From Asparagopsis taxiformis (lineage: Eukaryota > Rhodophyta > Florideophyceae > Bonnemaisoniales > Bonnemaisoniaceae): DNA of 64,000 nt. Below are positions 22,168-32,893 of this stretch, in pieces (position 1 is the stretch's first letter; every line of letters begins with the position of its first letter). The DNA is taken from positions 1 to 64,000 of the forward strand of contig JALQPE010002916.1 of assembly GCA_030407315.1 (NCBI GenBank), in the 5' to 3' direction. The notes under the pieces were generated by a model. The model searched no databases. It saw only the letters and a list, made by a program, of their open reading frames with translations, and was not told the origin of the DNA. The position numbers and the translations under genes were made by a program.

Positions 22168-22695
22168 CACTTGCACATCGTTCCGACAAAGTTCAATTTT
22201 GGCCATCACATCTCCAGTTGTAAGAATCTGGTGACCAAAAATCGATGCATTATGTCAGGCCTAACGTGAAAGCCAGAATCTTTACGAACGCATAGAACAC
22301 TTTCCCGTACTTCCCAGAGCCACTCCATCCCTTACAGATCACTTCCACATCGTTCCGACAAAGTTCAATTTTCGCCATCACATCTCCAGTTGTGGGAATC
22401 TGGCGGAAAAAAATTAGTGATCTCCGGAAGCTCTACCTCGCAAGCCACCAGCTTTCAGGGCGAATAAAACCCTTTTCAGTACTCCCCAGATGCACCCCAA
22501 CCCTCCCAGGCCACTTGCACTTCGTTCCGACAAAGTTCAATTTTGGCCATCATATCTCCGGTTGTGGGAATCTGGTGACAAAAAATCGATGCGTTCTGAC
22601 AGCCCCAACGCGCGAGCCGTCAGCTCTCAGGTCGAATAAAACCCTTTTCAGTACTCCCCAGACCCACCCCAACCCTCCTAGACCACTTTGCAGTC
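22168..22695. repeat. 171-172-bp tandem repeat, three units
   Basis: Units begin at about 22168, 22339 and 22511 with CACTTGCAC/TCACTTCCAC followed by TCGTTCCGACAAAGTTCAAT. They share CATCTCCAGTTGTGGGAATCT and CCTTTTCAGTACTCCCCAGA. A partial fourth start is at 22681. It sits between the relic module and array E. Confidence 0.85.
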
Positions 22696-22792
22696 TTCTT
22701 CGTGAGGTCCGAAATCGTCTCCTTCTTCTTCCCGAGTGCGAAACTTCAGTCCCTCTCGTATGCTTACAGAGAAGTTGGTTTACCATGGTTTC

Positions 22793-23165
22793 TTACAGCA
22801 AAGTCATCGTTACGATGACTTTGCTGTAATTTTTTGTTTCCTTACAGCAAAGTCATCGTTACGATGACTTTGCTGTAATGTTTTGTTTTCTTACAGCAAA
22901 GTCATCGTTACGATGACTTTGCTGTAATGTTTTGTTTTCTTACAGCAAAGTCATCGTTAAGGCGGGTTTGCTGTAAGCAACCTGGGGAAACTGCCTCTGC
23001 TGTAAGAAAACAGAATAGCAGTTCCGACAGCTTGTCCTAAAGAAACAAATCCGCCTTAACGATGACTTTGCTGTAAGAAAACAGAGTAATTACAGTTGTG
23101 ACAGCTTGTCCTGAAGAAGAAAACCCGCCTTAACGATGACTTTACTGTAAGAAAACAGAGTAATT
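22793..23165. repeat. Array E: compacted 37-bp palindromes plus inverted half-units
   Basis: Perfect cores lie at 22793, 22842 and 22891, only 49 bp apart, with TTTTGTTT-type spacers. A fourth at 22940 has its second arm altered to AAGGCGGGTTTGCTGTAA. The inverse of that altered unit (CCGCCTTAACGATGACTTTGCTGTAA) appears near 23051 and 23122, so a larger inverted repeat surrounds 22976-23047. Confidence 0.88.
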
Positions 23166-23349
23166 ACACTTCCGACAGCTTGTCCTGAAAACCCATCCTC
23201 CCGCACCAGTTTATAATCTGTTACCTACCTCAGAGCTCTACTGAAATTCCCTGTCTGAAATGTCGTACCACTTGATCATCACTCTCTTGTACTATATTTG
23301 TATGGATAAACACATTAGAATCATCGTTGCTGGACAGCATCCTTTCTGT

Positions 23350-24267
23350 TTATTGTTGGTGATAGATCGGTACCGAGGGTTCAAACGCTGCTGTTCCATA
23401 GTTGACAATAAATTCGTTTCGAACAGATGCATACAAATACCTCTTCTCAAATGCGCGAAGTGAGGACATGAATTCTAATTCCAATATGTTAGTATCACTC
23501 GACATGGCGAGTAGTAATCCATCCTCATCTCTCGGTCACAACTCCTTCGCTGTTTCGCCTAAAACCTTTTCCGCCATTCCCATTAAGCCGCCTGGAATGA
23601 ACCGATAAACATATGTTTGATATCAAACTTGTACACCCCACAATGCGAACTTGCAACCGCGATAAATCAGCGTCCTATGAAACCCGCAATCAGACCTGTT
23701 TCCTCATTGTGTAGCTTTGCAGATGCGTAACGCACATACAAGCCACCCAACGAGAAAGCTATTAGACTTATTGCCTCCAAATTGTCATTCTCTGCAACAA
23801 TTCTTTGCACATCTTCGGCCAATGTCAAGCCTCCCAGTACTCGTACGTACGATAACATCATGCGTGTTATCCATATTCACCATTTTCGCAAGCACTAATA
23901 ATTCGCCGCTCAAAGCTGCTGCTGCCGTTGCTTGCAGTCCATCCAAAAACATACATAGTATGTAGTCTTCTTCAGCACCCTGAAGCCTATGAGCGAGGAT
24001 TTGTAGTTCTGTGGGAGGTGCGCGTATGAGCGCGTCAGGTGGCGATACGAGGGGTGGAGACGCTGTATTTTGGACTGATATTGCAGGAGGAACACGGTAA
24101 CATTCATCACTATTCCCCTGATCCCCCAACTTCAGTAGTAATTGAGACGACTCTTCCCCGGCATGACCACCAATCATTCCGTAACCGCACGCTTCACTGC
24201 TCTGTAAAAAGGACGTCCTTTTATGCATAAATGTACATGTACATTCAACGCGCATTGAATTCCACAA
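23350..24267 (-). pseudogene. DUF676-type serine esterase/lipase pseudogene
   Basis: Fragments in different frames follow the order of the DUF676 family: THDVIVRTS near 23865, then LGGLTLAEDVQRIVAEN and the nucleophile elbow AFSLGGLYVRYA (GxSxG-like, here FSLGG) near 23740, then GMAEKVLGETAKEL near 23570, a TGA stop, and LRAFEKRYLYASVRNEF with VNYGTAAF near 23400. The frameshift between the first two blocks and the internal TGA show that it is broken. The part upstream of 23900 is less certain. Confidence 0.6.
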
Positions 24268-24269
24268 TT

Positions 24270-25300
24270 GTTGCCAGCATGTATGAGAATGGTCGTTGAG
24301 TGGAGAGAGCTATCTTACAGATTCCATCTGCAATTTGCAAGATGTGTGTAAATGCGGGAGTCTTGATGTTTGTTAAGGAAATATCCTTAGATATATCTAA
24401 AGTTATAGACAGCGTCGAAAAGATCAGCGCACATGAGCGCTCAAAATTCGACGCGTTGTAGCGAAAAATCGCCCGCTTCACTGGGGACTTGAAACGAAAC
24501 TAACACCGCATGAAGGGCGTTTTGCGAATCTTCATCGTCGTGATGTACGGAGTAATAATATTCACATCAGTCCCGGCACCTATAGGTGTTACTATAGTAA
24601 CAACAACGCCTGTAGAATCAGATCCAGAATACAAAATCAATCCGTTTCACAATTCCACTATCCATCCAAACGATCCTCATCGACAGGCAACGAGGATATT
24701 TTCATACGCTGTTTCCACAAAACGAAAATTGCTGCTACTTGATAGGAAGACTGTTTACGATGACTTCCATAGGGCGTATTCGAAGCCGCAATCCAATACG
24801 CCCAACCATCAGCCGCCGAGAGAAACGCCCTTTGATCGCTAGCTCTCAAACACGTCGCCAATAAATGAGAGCAGGCTTCCACAATGAAGTTGCTTTCCGC
24901 AGATGCATGTTTCATCAATTCGTCAACATTCGCATCGGACCGGCCACACACATCTTCTGCAATTGCATAATGACCCGCACCACGGTGTGGCGTTTCCTGT
25001 GCGGCATGGAAAGCCGAGTTGAGTTGGCTGCAAATCATGTGAAGCAGCTGATGGGAAGTTTCCGAATAAGCGACAACTATCTACAGCACGGCGACGATTA
25101 CACATGTGTCATCGCAAAGAGGTATGCGCACGCGACGCGGAATTCGAAAGGCGTCGATACGCTGTGCTTCATCGGTGAACATCAACCAATCGCTTTGGAA
25201 GCTTAAGATAACGATCGGCTTGTGATACTTCTGTGTCGCGGTCGAGTGTGGTTGAAGCGGCTAGATCCATGAAATCTTCCATTGGATAAACTGTCGAGAG
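24270..25300. other. Decayed duplicated segment, partner of 27240-28700
   Basis: Parts of 25050-25460 match 28020-28690 at moderate identity, for example GGCTTGCGATACTTCTGTG against GGCTTGTGATACTTCTGTG, and TGTCTCAACACAC with CTGCTCGC. TTAGATATATCTAAA occurs at both 24386 and 27267. Open minus-strand stretches occur (24658-25038) but no domain is recognised. Confidence 0.4.
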
Positions 25301-27215
25301 CACTGTTCAGCGCCTCACTACCCCATTTTTGGACACTTGTCTCAACACACGTCCTGCTCGCCAATTGGCTGTTTTACACGGCGGCGTTCTCTACACTGTC
25401 AGTATGTCTCTCACACGTCTACACGTCGCTGGATGCAATATGGCATGATCTTATTCTAGGTGGACAATTGCGCTACCGTCAAAGTGTGTGACGCTGGGGT
25501 TAGTCGATCGGAGAACGTCCAGACAATCAACACAGGCCAACAGCACTTGGTCGGCACCATGGCATATTGATCCTGAAATTTTTGAGTATCGCCCGTACAG
25601 AGCAATTGTCGGTGTTTGGAGCCTCGGGTTTATTTTCCACGAGTTGGGTGTAATGCAAATGTTTTTTCGGATCCCTGAACATGTAAATGATGAGTTAAAG
25701 ACGTCTTGAAATTATGTTGGGTATGGGAACTGCCACAAAGAACGTTGGAAAGATATCTTCATGGAGAAGATGGATCCTGCAGGATCCATTCATTACTAAG
25801 GCACGAAAGTTCAGAAATTCTTTGAAGCTATCAAGTAGATCATCAGATTCCAGTACACCCCATACCAGTGCCATATGCTTAATGGATTAATTTGAACTCC
25901 ACAGATTGTACCTTTCGGAATTTTTTGATGTCATGTATGTCACCTACATCCGATCATTTGACGTTGATTGACGAATCGAAAGTTGTTTTCTCTGAACTCA
26001 CCAATGTGACTACTCAGTCAATAAATACCCACTTCCACAATTTGTACAATCTAATGTCATGCATAATCATGGTGCGAACGAGGACTAGCCTATAGCGCAG
26101 GAACGATAGTGCAAGCAGCACAAGTACAGCGTGGATGTGTATGTGCTGCAGCACATAGCCATGGCTTGCGGTGCGCATGTTTCCAGCAGCATGTTGTCAT
26201 TCTGATCTCGCGTTGCAGTGGTGGATTGACACTGTAGCGAGCAGTGCCATAAATGTTTCTACTGAGGTGGATACAGCAGCAATGGCAATGCCTTTTAGCT
26301 CGAGCACGATTATAATCGTTTTTGTCGGTATCGGCGATGATTGCGCCGTCTGCAGAATAGGTATTGTAGAGAAAAGCCACCAGTCTTATAGGAGATGCTC
26401 TCAGAGAATCGTTAGTTTAAAGAGTGTCAATAAGTACGTGCGTACGCACTTCCGCAATTTGTACAATATAAGGTTTATAGTAAACTTTTCAATAGCGTAT
26501 TCCAGCCTATCGAGAAGAAGTTAAAGATCGTCTGCGATCACTCGGCGCAGGTAACTGCTATTGGGAAGCAACTCTTTTGTGGGTCTAAGGGTGCAAACAA
26601 GGATGTGCGGCTTACTATGCAGCTTTGTGAAATGTGCATCGACAAGTGTAATAGAAAACGGGCCATGATAGTGCTGGGGGAAGTACTCACGGGGAATACC
26701 CATAAAATGACAAAAGACGTTGATCATGCAATGAAACTGTTTCAGTAATCTCACTGCATCGAGCTTAATAACGAAGCAAACGCACGGGTGTGGGATATGG
26801 TATATGGAACTAGACTGAATCGAAGAATGTGGCGGTTGCTAAATACTTGTTTGAGGGTTTAGTAGAAATGAGAAATGAGCGATTCGACATAGCTGGTCAG
26901 GGGAAATCTGGTTGAAAACACAGAGTGATAGTGAGTACATTCGTCGCAGTCTTGAGCTCTGTGAGATTTTTTTCAACTGTGAGGGAGTAGTTGGAAGTTT
27001 ATCCCATTTAGCGATAGAAGTATAATTATACATTATAATGTTCCAAACAAGAGGATAATTGAGCAACACCGAGCTGACACGGCAATTGTACGAGATGTAC
27101 ATGGAATCACGGAGTGAATGAACGCAAGCTCCAGCGTGCCATGGTTATTCTTGCTAAAGTACTGGTAGGCAACATATCAAACAGTAAAGAAGCTGAGCGA
27201 GCAATACATCTGTGC
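25300..27215 (+). pseudogene. Protein kinase-Sel1 repeat pseudogene
   Basis: VDNCATVKVCDAGVSRS (DFG region, here CDAG) and HLVGTMAY (activation segment) are read at 25460-25567. After a frameshift, PEIFEYRPYRAIVGVWSLG (APE and DxWSLG regions) follows at 25569-25640. At 26562-26747 come Sel1-type repeats (RAMIVLGEVLTGNTHKM, KDVDHAMKLFQ) and at 27114-27210 another (RAMVILAKVLVGN, EAERAIHLC). Stops and frame changes separate the blocks. Kinase plus Sel1 arrays are a known protist architecture. Confidence 0.6.
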
Positions 27216-27239
27216 GTCTTCCACCATAAAAGCGCCTGC

Positions 27240-29340
27240 CGAACCAGTTAGTTGTAAACGCTATAGCGTTTAGATATATCTAAAAGTTGAATTGCGACCT
27301 TGTAAAGTCGGCTAGGTTGGTTTTTGGTGCTTAATTGGGCGTTAGAATTGTCAGCGTCTGTGTGGAGAGACGCCCATAAACGCCGCACATATTCGGCTGT
27401 GCGTGATACCGTTCCGACGTCAATTTTTGTTGTGGTTTCCATTATCCCTGCAATGCTGGTGGCAAACTCGTGTCCGCCGCACATCGCTCTTCTGCGCTCA
27501 CACTGCCATTCATTTCGCTGATTAAATGCGGTGCAATCCCGGCCACCGTTTTCTGCCAGCACGCCTCGCCGCTGTGGGTGCGCTTTTCTCATAACAGTCC
27601 TTGGGCAGATTCATGCACGACATTGTCACTTCCAAACGATGCCATCAAAATTTTTCCACTCATCCTCGCTTCTATTCGGCGCTTGCACATTTTCACGCGC
27701 GCCATCCACTGTCGAATTGCGGCGATGAGTGTCGGCAGAATGGCCAGGTCGTTCGAATAGGCATCCCAGGCTTGCAAACAAGAGACCGCGGCACGGATAT
27801 TACGCAAGGCTGCATGGTCAAGATGGGCGGGGATATTGGCCTATAAATTGGCGAGCATAAAGAGAGTTGCCTGCAGAAAAAGTGTGCATTTTGGGCACAA
27901 ATGAGGTGCAAAGGCTGCGTCTCTGCGCGTTGAGCTTTGAGCATGACAGCCGACATGACGAGACATGTGCGCACATGGTCGTCGGCGAGTACGCAGCCGC
28001 TAGCGGAGGTCGAGCCACGTGGAGATGCGCAGCGACGATTGCACATGGGCCATCGTGGAGAAGCATGCGCACACGAAGAAGTGAGGGGCGGAGAGGTGAT
28101 GGAGCGCGAAGGCACGAGGCGGGATTCATAAGGCGTAGATGCGTTGTGCGTCATCGTTCAACATCAACCAATCGGTTTGGACTCGATGATGCAGCGTCAT
28201 GACGTCGAACAGACGCGCGCGCTTCTACACGCGCGAGTGGCGTCGCATCGGTGCCAATCAATTGTGTTCATATGGAACATGGGGGTTGGGAATGACGCAC
28301 GGCAGTGAGATATCGATAGGCTTGCGATACTTCTGTGCCGCAGTCGAGTGTGGTCAAAGCGAGTTGCACGGTAGCGAGGGAGAATTGATGTGCGCTTTTA
28401 TGGATTGTGATTGGCGAATTGATCCACGAAATTCTTTTTTAGATAAATTTTCAAGACTGTGTTGTGGTGTGGGTCGTTTGGTCAATGATTGACGCAAGCA
28501 AGATTATCTTGCGTTCAGCCTTTCTGTGTGCCTCTCGCCCCAATTTCCGTACACCTGTCTCAACACACATTCTGCTCGCGCATAGGCTGTTCCACACGCT
28601 GGTGATGTTTTAAATGTCAGCATATCTCCACCACTTGTACACCTCACCAGACGCAACGTGAAGACCGCACTGGATCAGACTCCAACAATCTACGGTTTGA
28701 TCCACTCGGCGCATCAAAACTGTGATCGTAAAAGGCTCTCAAACTGAACAATAATCAGCCATGTAAAAATTTTGTTCTTTCCTCTCAAGGCGTCAATTGG
28801 TGTTCTTGGTTGAAACCGGTGGTGCTAGGGACAATAATGTTATCTCCCATCACTACAGAACTACATTTGATTCTATTCGCAAGTGACAGCCACGCTCTGC
28901 ACGTGCCCATGGCCGATGCGCGTACAGCTCAATACTCCAAACCAGCCGTTCGACTAAACTACTCCCTCACGCCGCATACTCTCCCGTGCAGCTCTAATGC
29001 ACACTTCTTGTGCCTCCTCACACAATATAGTATACATTTCTCCATCGCTCTCACGAAAACTTGGATGTCCCGTAGTACCATCAATCATAATCTTCTTTCT
29101 TTTCCTTGTCTCTTTCAATTCCATTTGTACTTGTCGATAGGCAGTATGAGGAAACCAGTCTTGAATTCCAATGCTGCACTTCAACTTTAGTTTCAGCCAT
29201 CTTACTACGCAGGCCTAGTACCAGATTATCTACCTTCACAATCACAATACGCAGTTTATTTCCTCTCAAGTCCACTCCACCAGACAGTCTTGTCAACCAA
29301 TGCACTGTTCTACCCGCAGACAATAAATTTGCTATCTACA
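27240..29340. other. Decayed region, no intact gene
   Basis: Minus-strand open stretches at 27248-27807 may be remains of an unrecognised gene. 28020-28690 duplicates 25050-25460, including a second trace of the kinase region (YLHHLYTSPDAT near 28630). Nothing else can be supported. Confidence 0.35.
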
Positions 29341-29394
29341 CTACTGTCTACAGATTTCCCCAGACAGTGCAGTAATCCAATACAATGCATTGCC

Positions 29395-29632
29395 TCAGAC
29401 AGTAAAATGTACTGTCTGCACATACTGTCTGGCGGCAACACTTCCGGACAGTAAAATTTACTGTTCTGGACAGTAAATTTTACTGTTTTTGGTACTGTCC
29501 AGATTTCGTGCCAGTTTATTGCTGCAGCAGTATTCTGAAATTTCCAGACAGTAAATTTTACTGTCTCCGCGCACTGTCTTGGCCAGACAGTAATTTTTAC
29601 TGTCTCAGACAGTAAATTTACTGTCTTTTTCC
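29395..29632. repeat. Second block of ACTGTC/GACAGT palindromes
   Basis: Alternating GACAGTAAA and TTTACTGTC half-sites lie immediately 3' of, and just overlapping the stop of, the minus-strand gene at 29618. They resemble 20985-21190, and CAACACCGTAGTG lies at the junction in both places. Confidence 0.75.
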
Positions 29633-31624
29633 ATTCCCAACACCGTAGTGGAAGCCGCCGCCACTCGCAAATGCGTAGGGATCGTTGCGACCGCCAACGG
29701 GCGGTGCGTAACCACGAGTCGCCGCGGCGAGACGCTCGGAAATCGCGCGCTCCGTCGCCAAGCGGGCAGTCAGGTCCAACGTCTGGGCCCTGAACTCTTC
29801 GGCTGCGCGAGCCACGGATGAGATGAGGGAACGAATAACCCAGCCCTCCGCACGAGGCGGAGCGGCCATCGACGTATACGTCGATATACCGAGAAGCCGA
29901 CGGGCATCCTCATCGGAGACGCGGTCGTCCAAGCTAACGAAGCGTGGCGCGCGCTCGGCCGGCGTGGCCACATCCGGACGACTGACGTGGGCAACGTTGC
30001 CCCCTCCCGTAGCCTCGCGTGGCACGATCTCTCGAGGATCCGGCGCACGCGGCGCTTCGTTTTGTTGGCCACGACGACCAGAACGCGTCCCTCGGGGGCG
30101 CTCGTTGCCCCCGAGGCCGCCGAAATAACCGGTACGATTGCCACGACGGCGTTCGGAACGGGAAGCGACCCGCGGCACGTAAGCCCCATCACTTCGTACC
30201 TGGACGAACTCTTGGTTGTCCCCGGTCGCGTAATCCGGGCGTACAACGCGATACTCCGGCCCCAACGCAAGGGCGCCGCGAGCCTCAGCCAACGCGCTGG
30301 TAACGGAGACAAACGTGTCGGAACCGTCCACCGGGATTGCACGAAGCATCTCGTAGTCGGCCAGGAAGTCCAACGTGGACTCCGGCAGTAGGCACGCGCG
30401 CCCGAACACACGACGTTCCACGAACAGCGAGCATGCGAGCATCGCTGCGTGTTCGATATCCACGGCCATGAGGAAACGTTCCTTCACGGGGGCAGGCGCG
30501 TCCTTCACGGCATCGGTGAAATAATGTACCACGCGTGGTAACAACGTGGACGACCCACGGGGGTACGGAAACTCCTCTACTACTTCCGGCAACGGCGGGA
30601 AGTAGAGCTCGCTCGGGACGACCCACGGAGCTGACGCGTGCGACACGCGGTAGTCGTCTGCGTTCACGTGACGGAGCGCGAAGTGGTCGTCGTACGACAC
30701 GACACTTTTGGAGATGACGCTCAACGAAAGAGCAGTCTTCCATTCGGCACGTTGCCGTTCGGAAAGTGTCCGCGGACATACGAATACGGACGCCACCGAG
30801 ATGAACGGCGGTTCCTCGGGCGTCCCCTTCCACAGGAAGGCGTCCATACGATCGACGTAGATCGCGTCGTTGACGTCACGCAACCACGAGCGGTCGCAAC
30901 GTATCGACGCCGGGATCTGGTAACGTTCCGATCCCGGTGGCCCGTTGGCGAAACGACGCCCGGCTGCCCGCCCCCACGTATCCTCGGCGGAACGCATATA
31001 GTCGACGACCGCGCGGGCGTCCCGACGATCTCTGGCCAACGTGGCGAGATCGTCATCCGTAATGCCCACGCGGGGCAACGCAGCCCACGCGTGGGTCAGG
31101 ACGCCTACGTTTAGCGCCGCACCGCCACGTGAGGCGGTGCCGACTGTCCCAACGGGGTCACCACCCTCCGGCGAGGGATCCTGGCGAGGGGAACGCGGCG
31201 AGCCATCACGACGAGGCACGCCCGTGCGGGCCGCCGCCACAGCACGACGCGAACGAGCGGCCGCTGCCATCGCGGCTGCACCCGTCGACGGGGCCGCGGC
31301 AGCCGGAATGACGGGTGACGAATTCCCCGAGTCGGACGCCGTTGCGTCATCATCACGTGGGGCATCGGCCCTATTAGCCTCGGCAGGCGTCACGGAAGCC
31401 ACCAGGCGAGACGGAGCCATCGGGCGAGACGAAGAGGCGACGGCCTGCGAAGCAACGGCTTGACCCGCCCTAACGGATGGGGCGGGAGCGACGGACGCTT
31501 CCGTCGCTGGCGGCGCACCGGCCCCGACGAGGGAGGGAGCGCCCTGCGAAGGGTTCCTCGCTCCACCTCCAGCAGAGCCGGCGGGCCGCGGAGTGTGGTT
31601 ATCGGTGCTACGCGTAGTGACCAT
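29618..31624 (-). CDS. GC-rich gag-like protein, unknown family
   Basis: The likely start is the ATG at 31624 (MVTTRSTDNHTPRP), giving 668 residues. The open frame upstream of it begins only at a TTG and encodes a hydrophobic stretch, so I did not use it. There is an Ala/Pro/Arg-rich disordered N-terminus, a central globular part with many aromatic and hydrophobic residues, and then a basic Arg/Gly segment (RSERRRGNRTGYFGG, TRSGRRGQQ). A low-complexity tail follows. This order resembles retroelement Gag proteins, but no zinc knuckle, protease or polymerase follows. The stop codon lies inside a repeat block, so the true C-terminus may be lost. Base composition is clearly more GC-rich and CpG-rich than neighbouring genes, which suggests a different origin or age. 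Confidence 0.5.
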   Translation of the reverse strand: MVTTRSTDNHTPRPAGSAGGGARNPSQGAPSLVGAGAPPATEASVAPAPSVRAGQAVASQAVASSSRPMAPSRLVASVTPAEANRADAPRDDDATASDSGNSSPVIPAAAAPSTGAAAMAAAARSRRAVAAARTGVPRRDGSPRSPRQDPSPEGGDPVGTVGTASRGGAALNVGVLTHAWAALPRVGITDDDLATLARDRRDARAVVDYMRSAEDTWGRAAGRRFANGPPGSERYQIPASIRCDRSWLRDVNDAIYVDRMDAFLWKGTPEEPPFISVASVFVCPRTLSERQRAEWKTALSLSVISKSVVSYDDHFALRHVNADDYRVSHASAPWVVPSELYFPPLPEVVEEFPYPRGSSTLLPRVVHYFTDAVKDAPAPVKERFLMAVDIEHAAMLACSLFVERRVFGRACLLPESTLDFLADYEMLRAIPVDGSDTFVSVTSALAEARGALALGPEYRVVRPDYATGDNQEFVQVRSDGAYVPRVASRSERRRGNRTGYFGGLGGNERPRGTRSGRRGQQNEAPRAPDPREIVPREATGGGNVAHVSRPDVATPAERAPRFVSLDDRVSDEDARRLLGISTYTSMAAPPRAEGWVIRSLISSVARAAEEFRAQTLDLTARLATERAISERLAAATRGYAPPVGGRNDPYAFASGGGFHYGVGNGKRQ

Positions 31625-31819
31625 CGTGGTCAGTTCGTACGCAACGAAGACGAACAGTGCAACGAGCACGAAAACGAGAGCCACGCGGGCGAGACGAAAC
31701 AAGAGAACGAAAGGAACGGAGGTAGTAGTACCCAGCGGGGGAAAGAGGTAAGGGAGAACGAAAGGCAACGGCCTGGATGACGATGGTGAGAGGAAGGGTG
31801 AGCGACGATCGCTATCACG

Positions 31820-31844
31820 TTAAGCCGCGGCTTAAATAACCTTC
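31820..31844 (-). promoter_or_regulatory. 16-bp palindrome with TATA-like box upstream of the gag-like gene
   Basis: TTAAGCCGCGGCTTAA at 31820-31835 is a perfect palindrome. On the minus strand it is preceded by TTATTTAAG, a TATA-like sequence about 200 bp before the ATG at 31624. The rest of 31845-32893 is GC-rich with no supported gene. Confidence 0.35.
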
Positions 31845-32893
31845 GGACGACCGTTGTCGTAATGCCCGCTGGCAGATTCACGAAAGGGCCGCGGCCTGCG
31901 CACGTATCGCGCTGAATTGAAGCACACCCGCGTGGTGGAATTGGACACTGCATTCGTTGCAGGGAAACGCCTAAGCGAGGCATTGACGTACGACGCCAAC
32001 GGGCGGGCCGCGATGATTACGAAAGAGCCGGAGCGCACGCGCGCGCTCCGGCGCCGTGGCGATTCGATCAGCCAACCGGGCCGCGTACGTTTAAACGAGA
32101 TTTTCGGGACAACTGCCACGTCCGCAGTTGTACCCGAAAAGGCGCCACGGCCCCGTGTCTCAGGCGCGTCCTGAAGGGCCTCGCGTGGCCGGGACGTCCA
32201 CGTGTGGGGGTGGGGCTGTGTAGTATACGTGGCAATTCCGAAATTGCAAATATTTACGTTTTTCCGCGGAATTCGAATTTCGGCGGACACGACCGGCGAC
32301 AGCAATGCACGAACATTGCTGGCGCATGCGCGCGCGCAACCGGCACACGTGTGCAACGAACGTACTGGCAACGGCCAACGGACCAACGGGTCCCTACGTG
32401 TGACCCACAAGGTCCTTTCCCATTCGGGGACGTTACGAGCAGTGTTTACACTGTAAAGCGATGCCATCGTGGCTATATAGGTATTGGCATCGTGCCGGGA
32501 GGGAAATGGGACAATACATCGATGGGGCAACGGCTCTAGTCTACGACTGACTTCTACGTTTTACGTTTACGTTTTGCCTAGCGAGGCTTCGTCTCCGTCG
32601 AGCTGCGTACTCCCTACCCATCGCCGCACGTAAGGCTGATTGCGTGTAGTGCCTCCGGGCTTGGTTGAGAGCGCCTCCGGTGACGTGCCACCTCGTTCGC
32701 TAACGTAATCCTCGCGTGGATTGTTGCGTCGTGACGCTCGTGTCTACTCGCTAACCATTCTACCTTCTACCGTTCTAACAATACAGTCAAACACCAGCGG
32801 GTGGACTGCTCGTTTCGTTTCGTAAGGACAGCGTGTCCGTAGCTCGTACCAGCTATCTAGAACTAACGTTGTTCCACAGAGACAATTCGCCAC

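Noticed and set aside
22168..22695. Centromeric satellite, from the 171-bp unit length
   Set aside because: Only three units are present and the length match to primate alpha satellite is coincidental.
26090..26380. Cys/His-rich minus-strand ORF
   Set aside because: The Cys/His content comes from GCA/TGC-rich sequence inside a decayed region. No zinc-binding pattern is present.
31625..31768. Hydrophobic N-terminal extension of the gag-like gene, as a membrane anchor
   Set aside because: It opens with TTG rather than ATG. The ATG at 31624 starts a normal disordered N-terminus.
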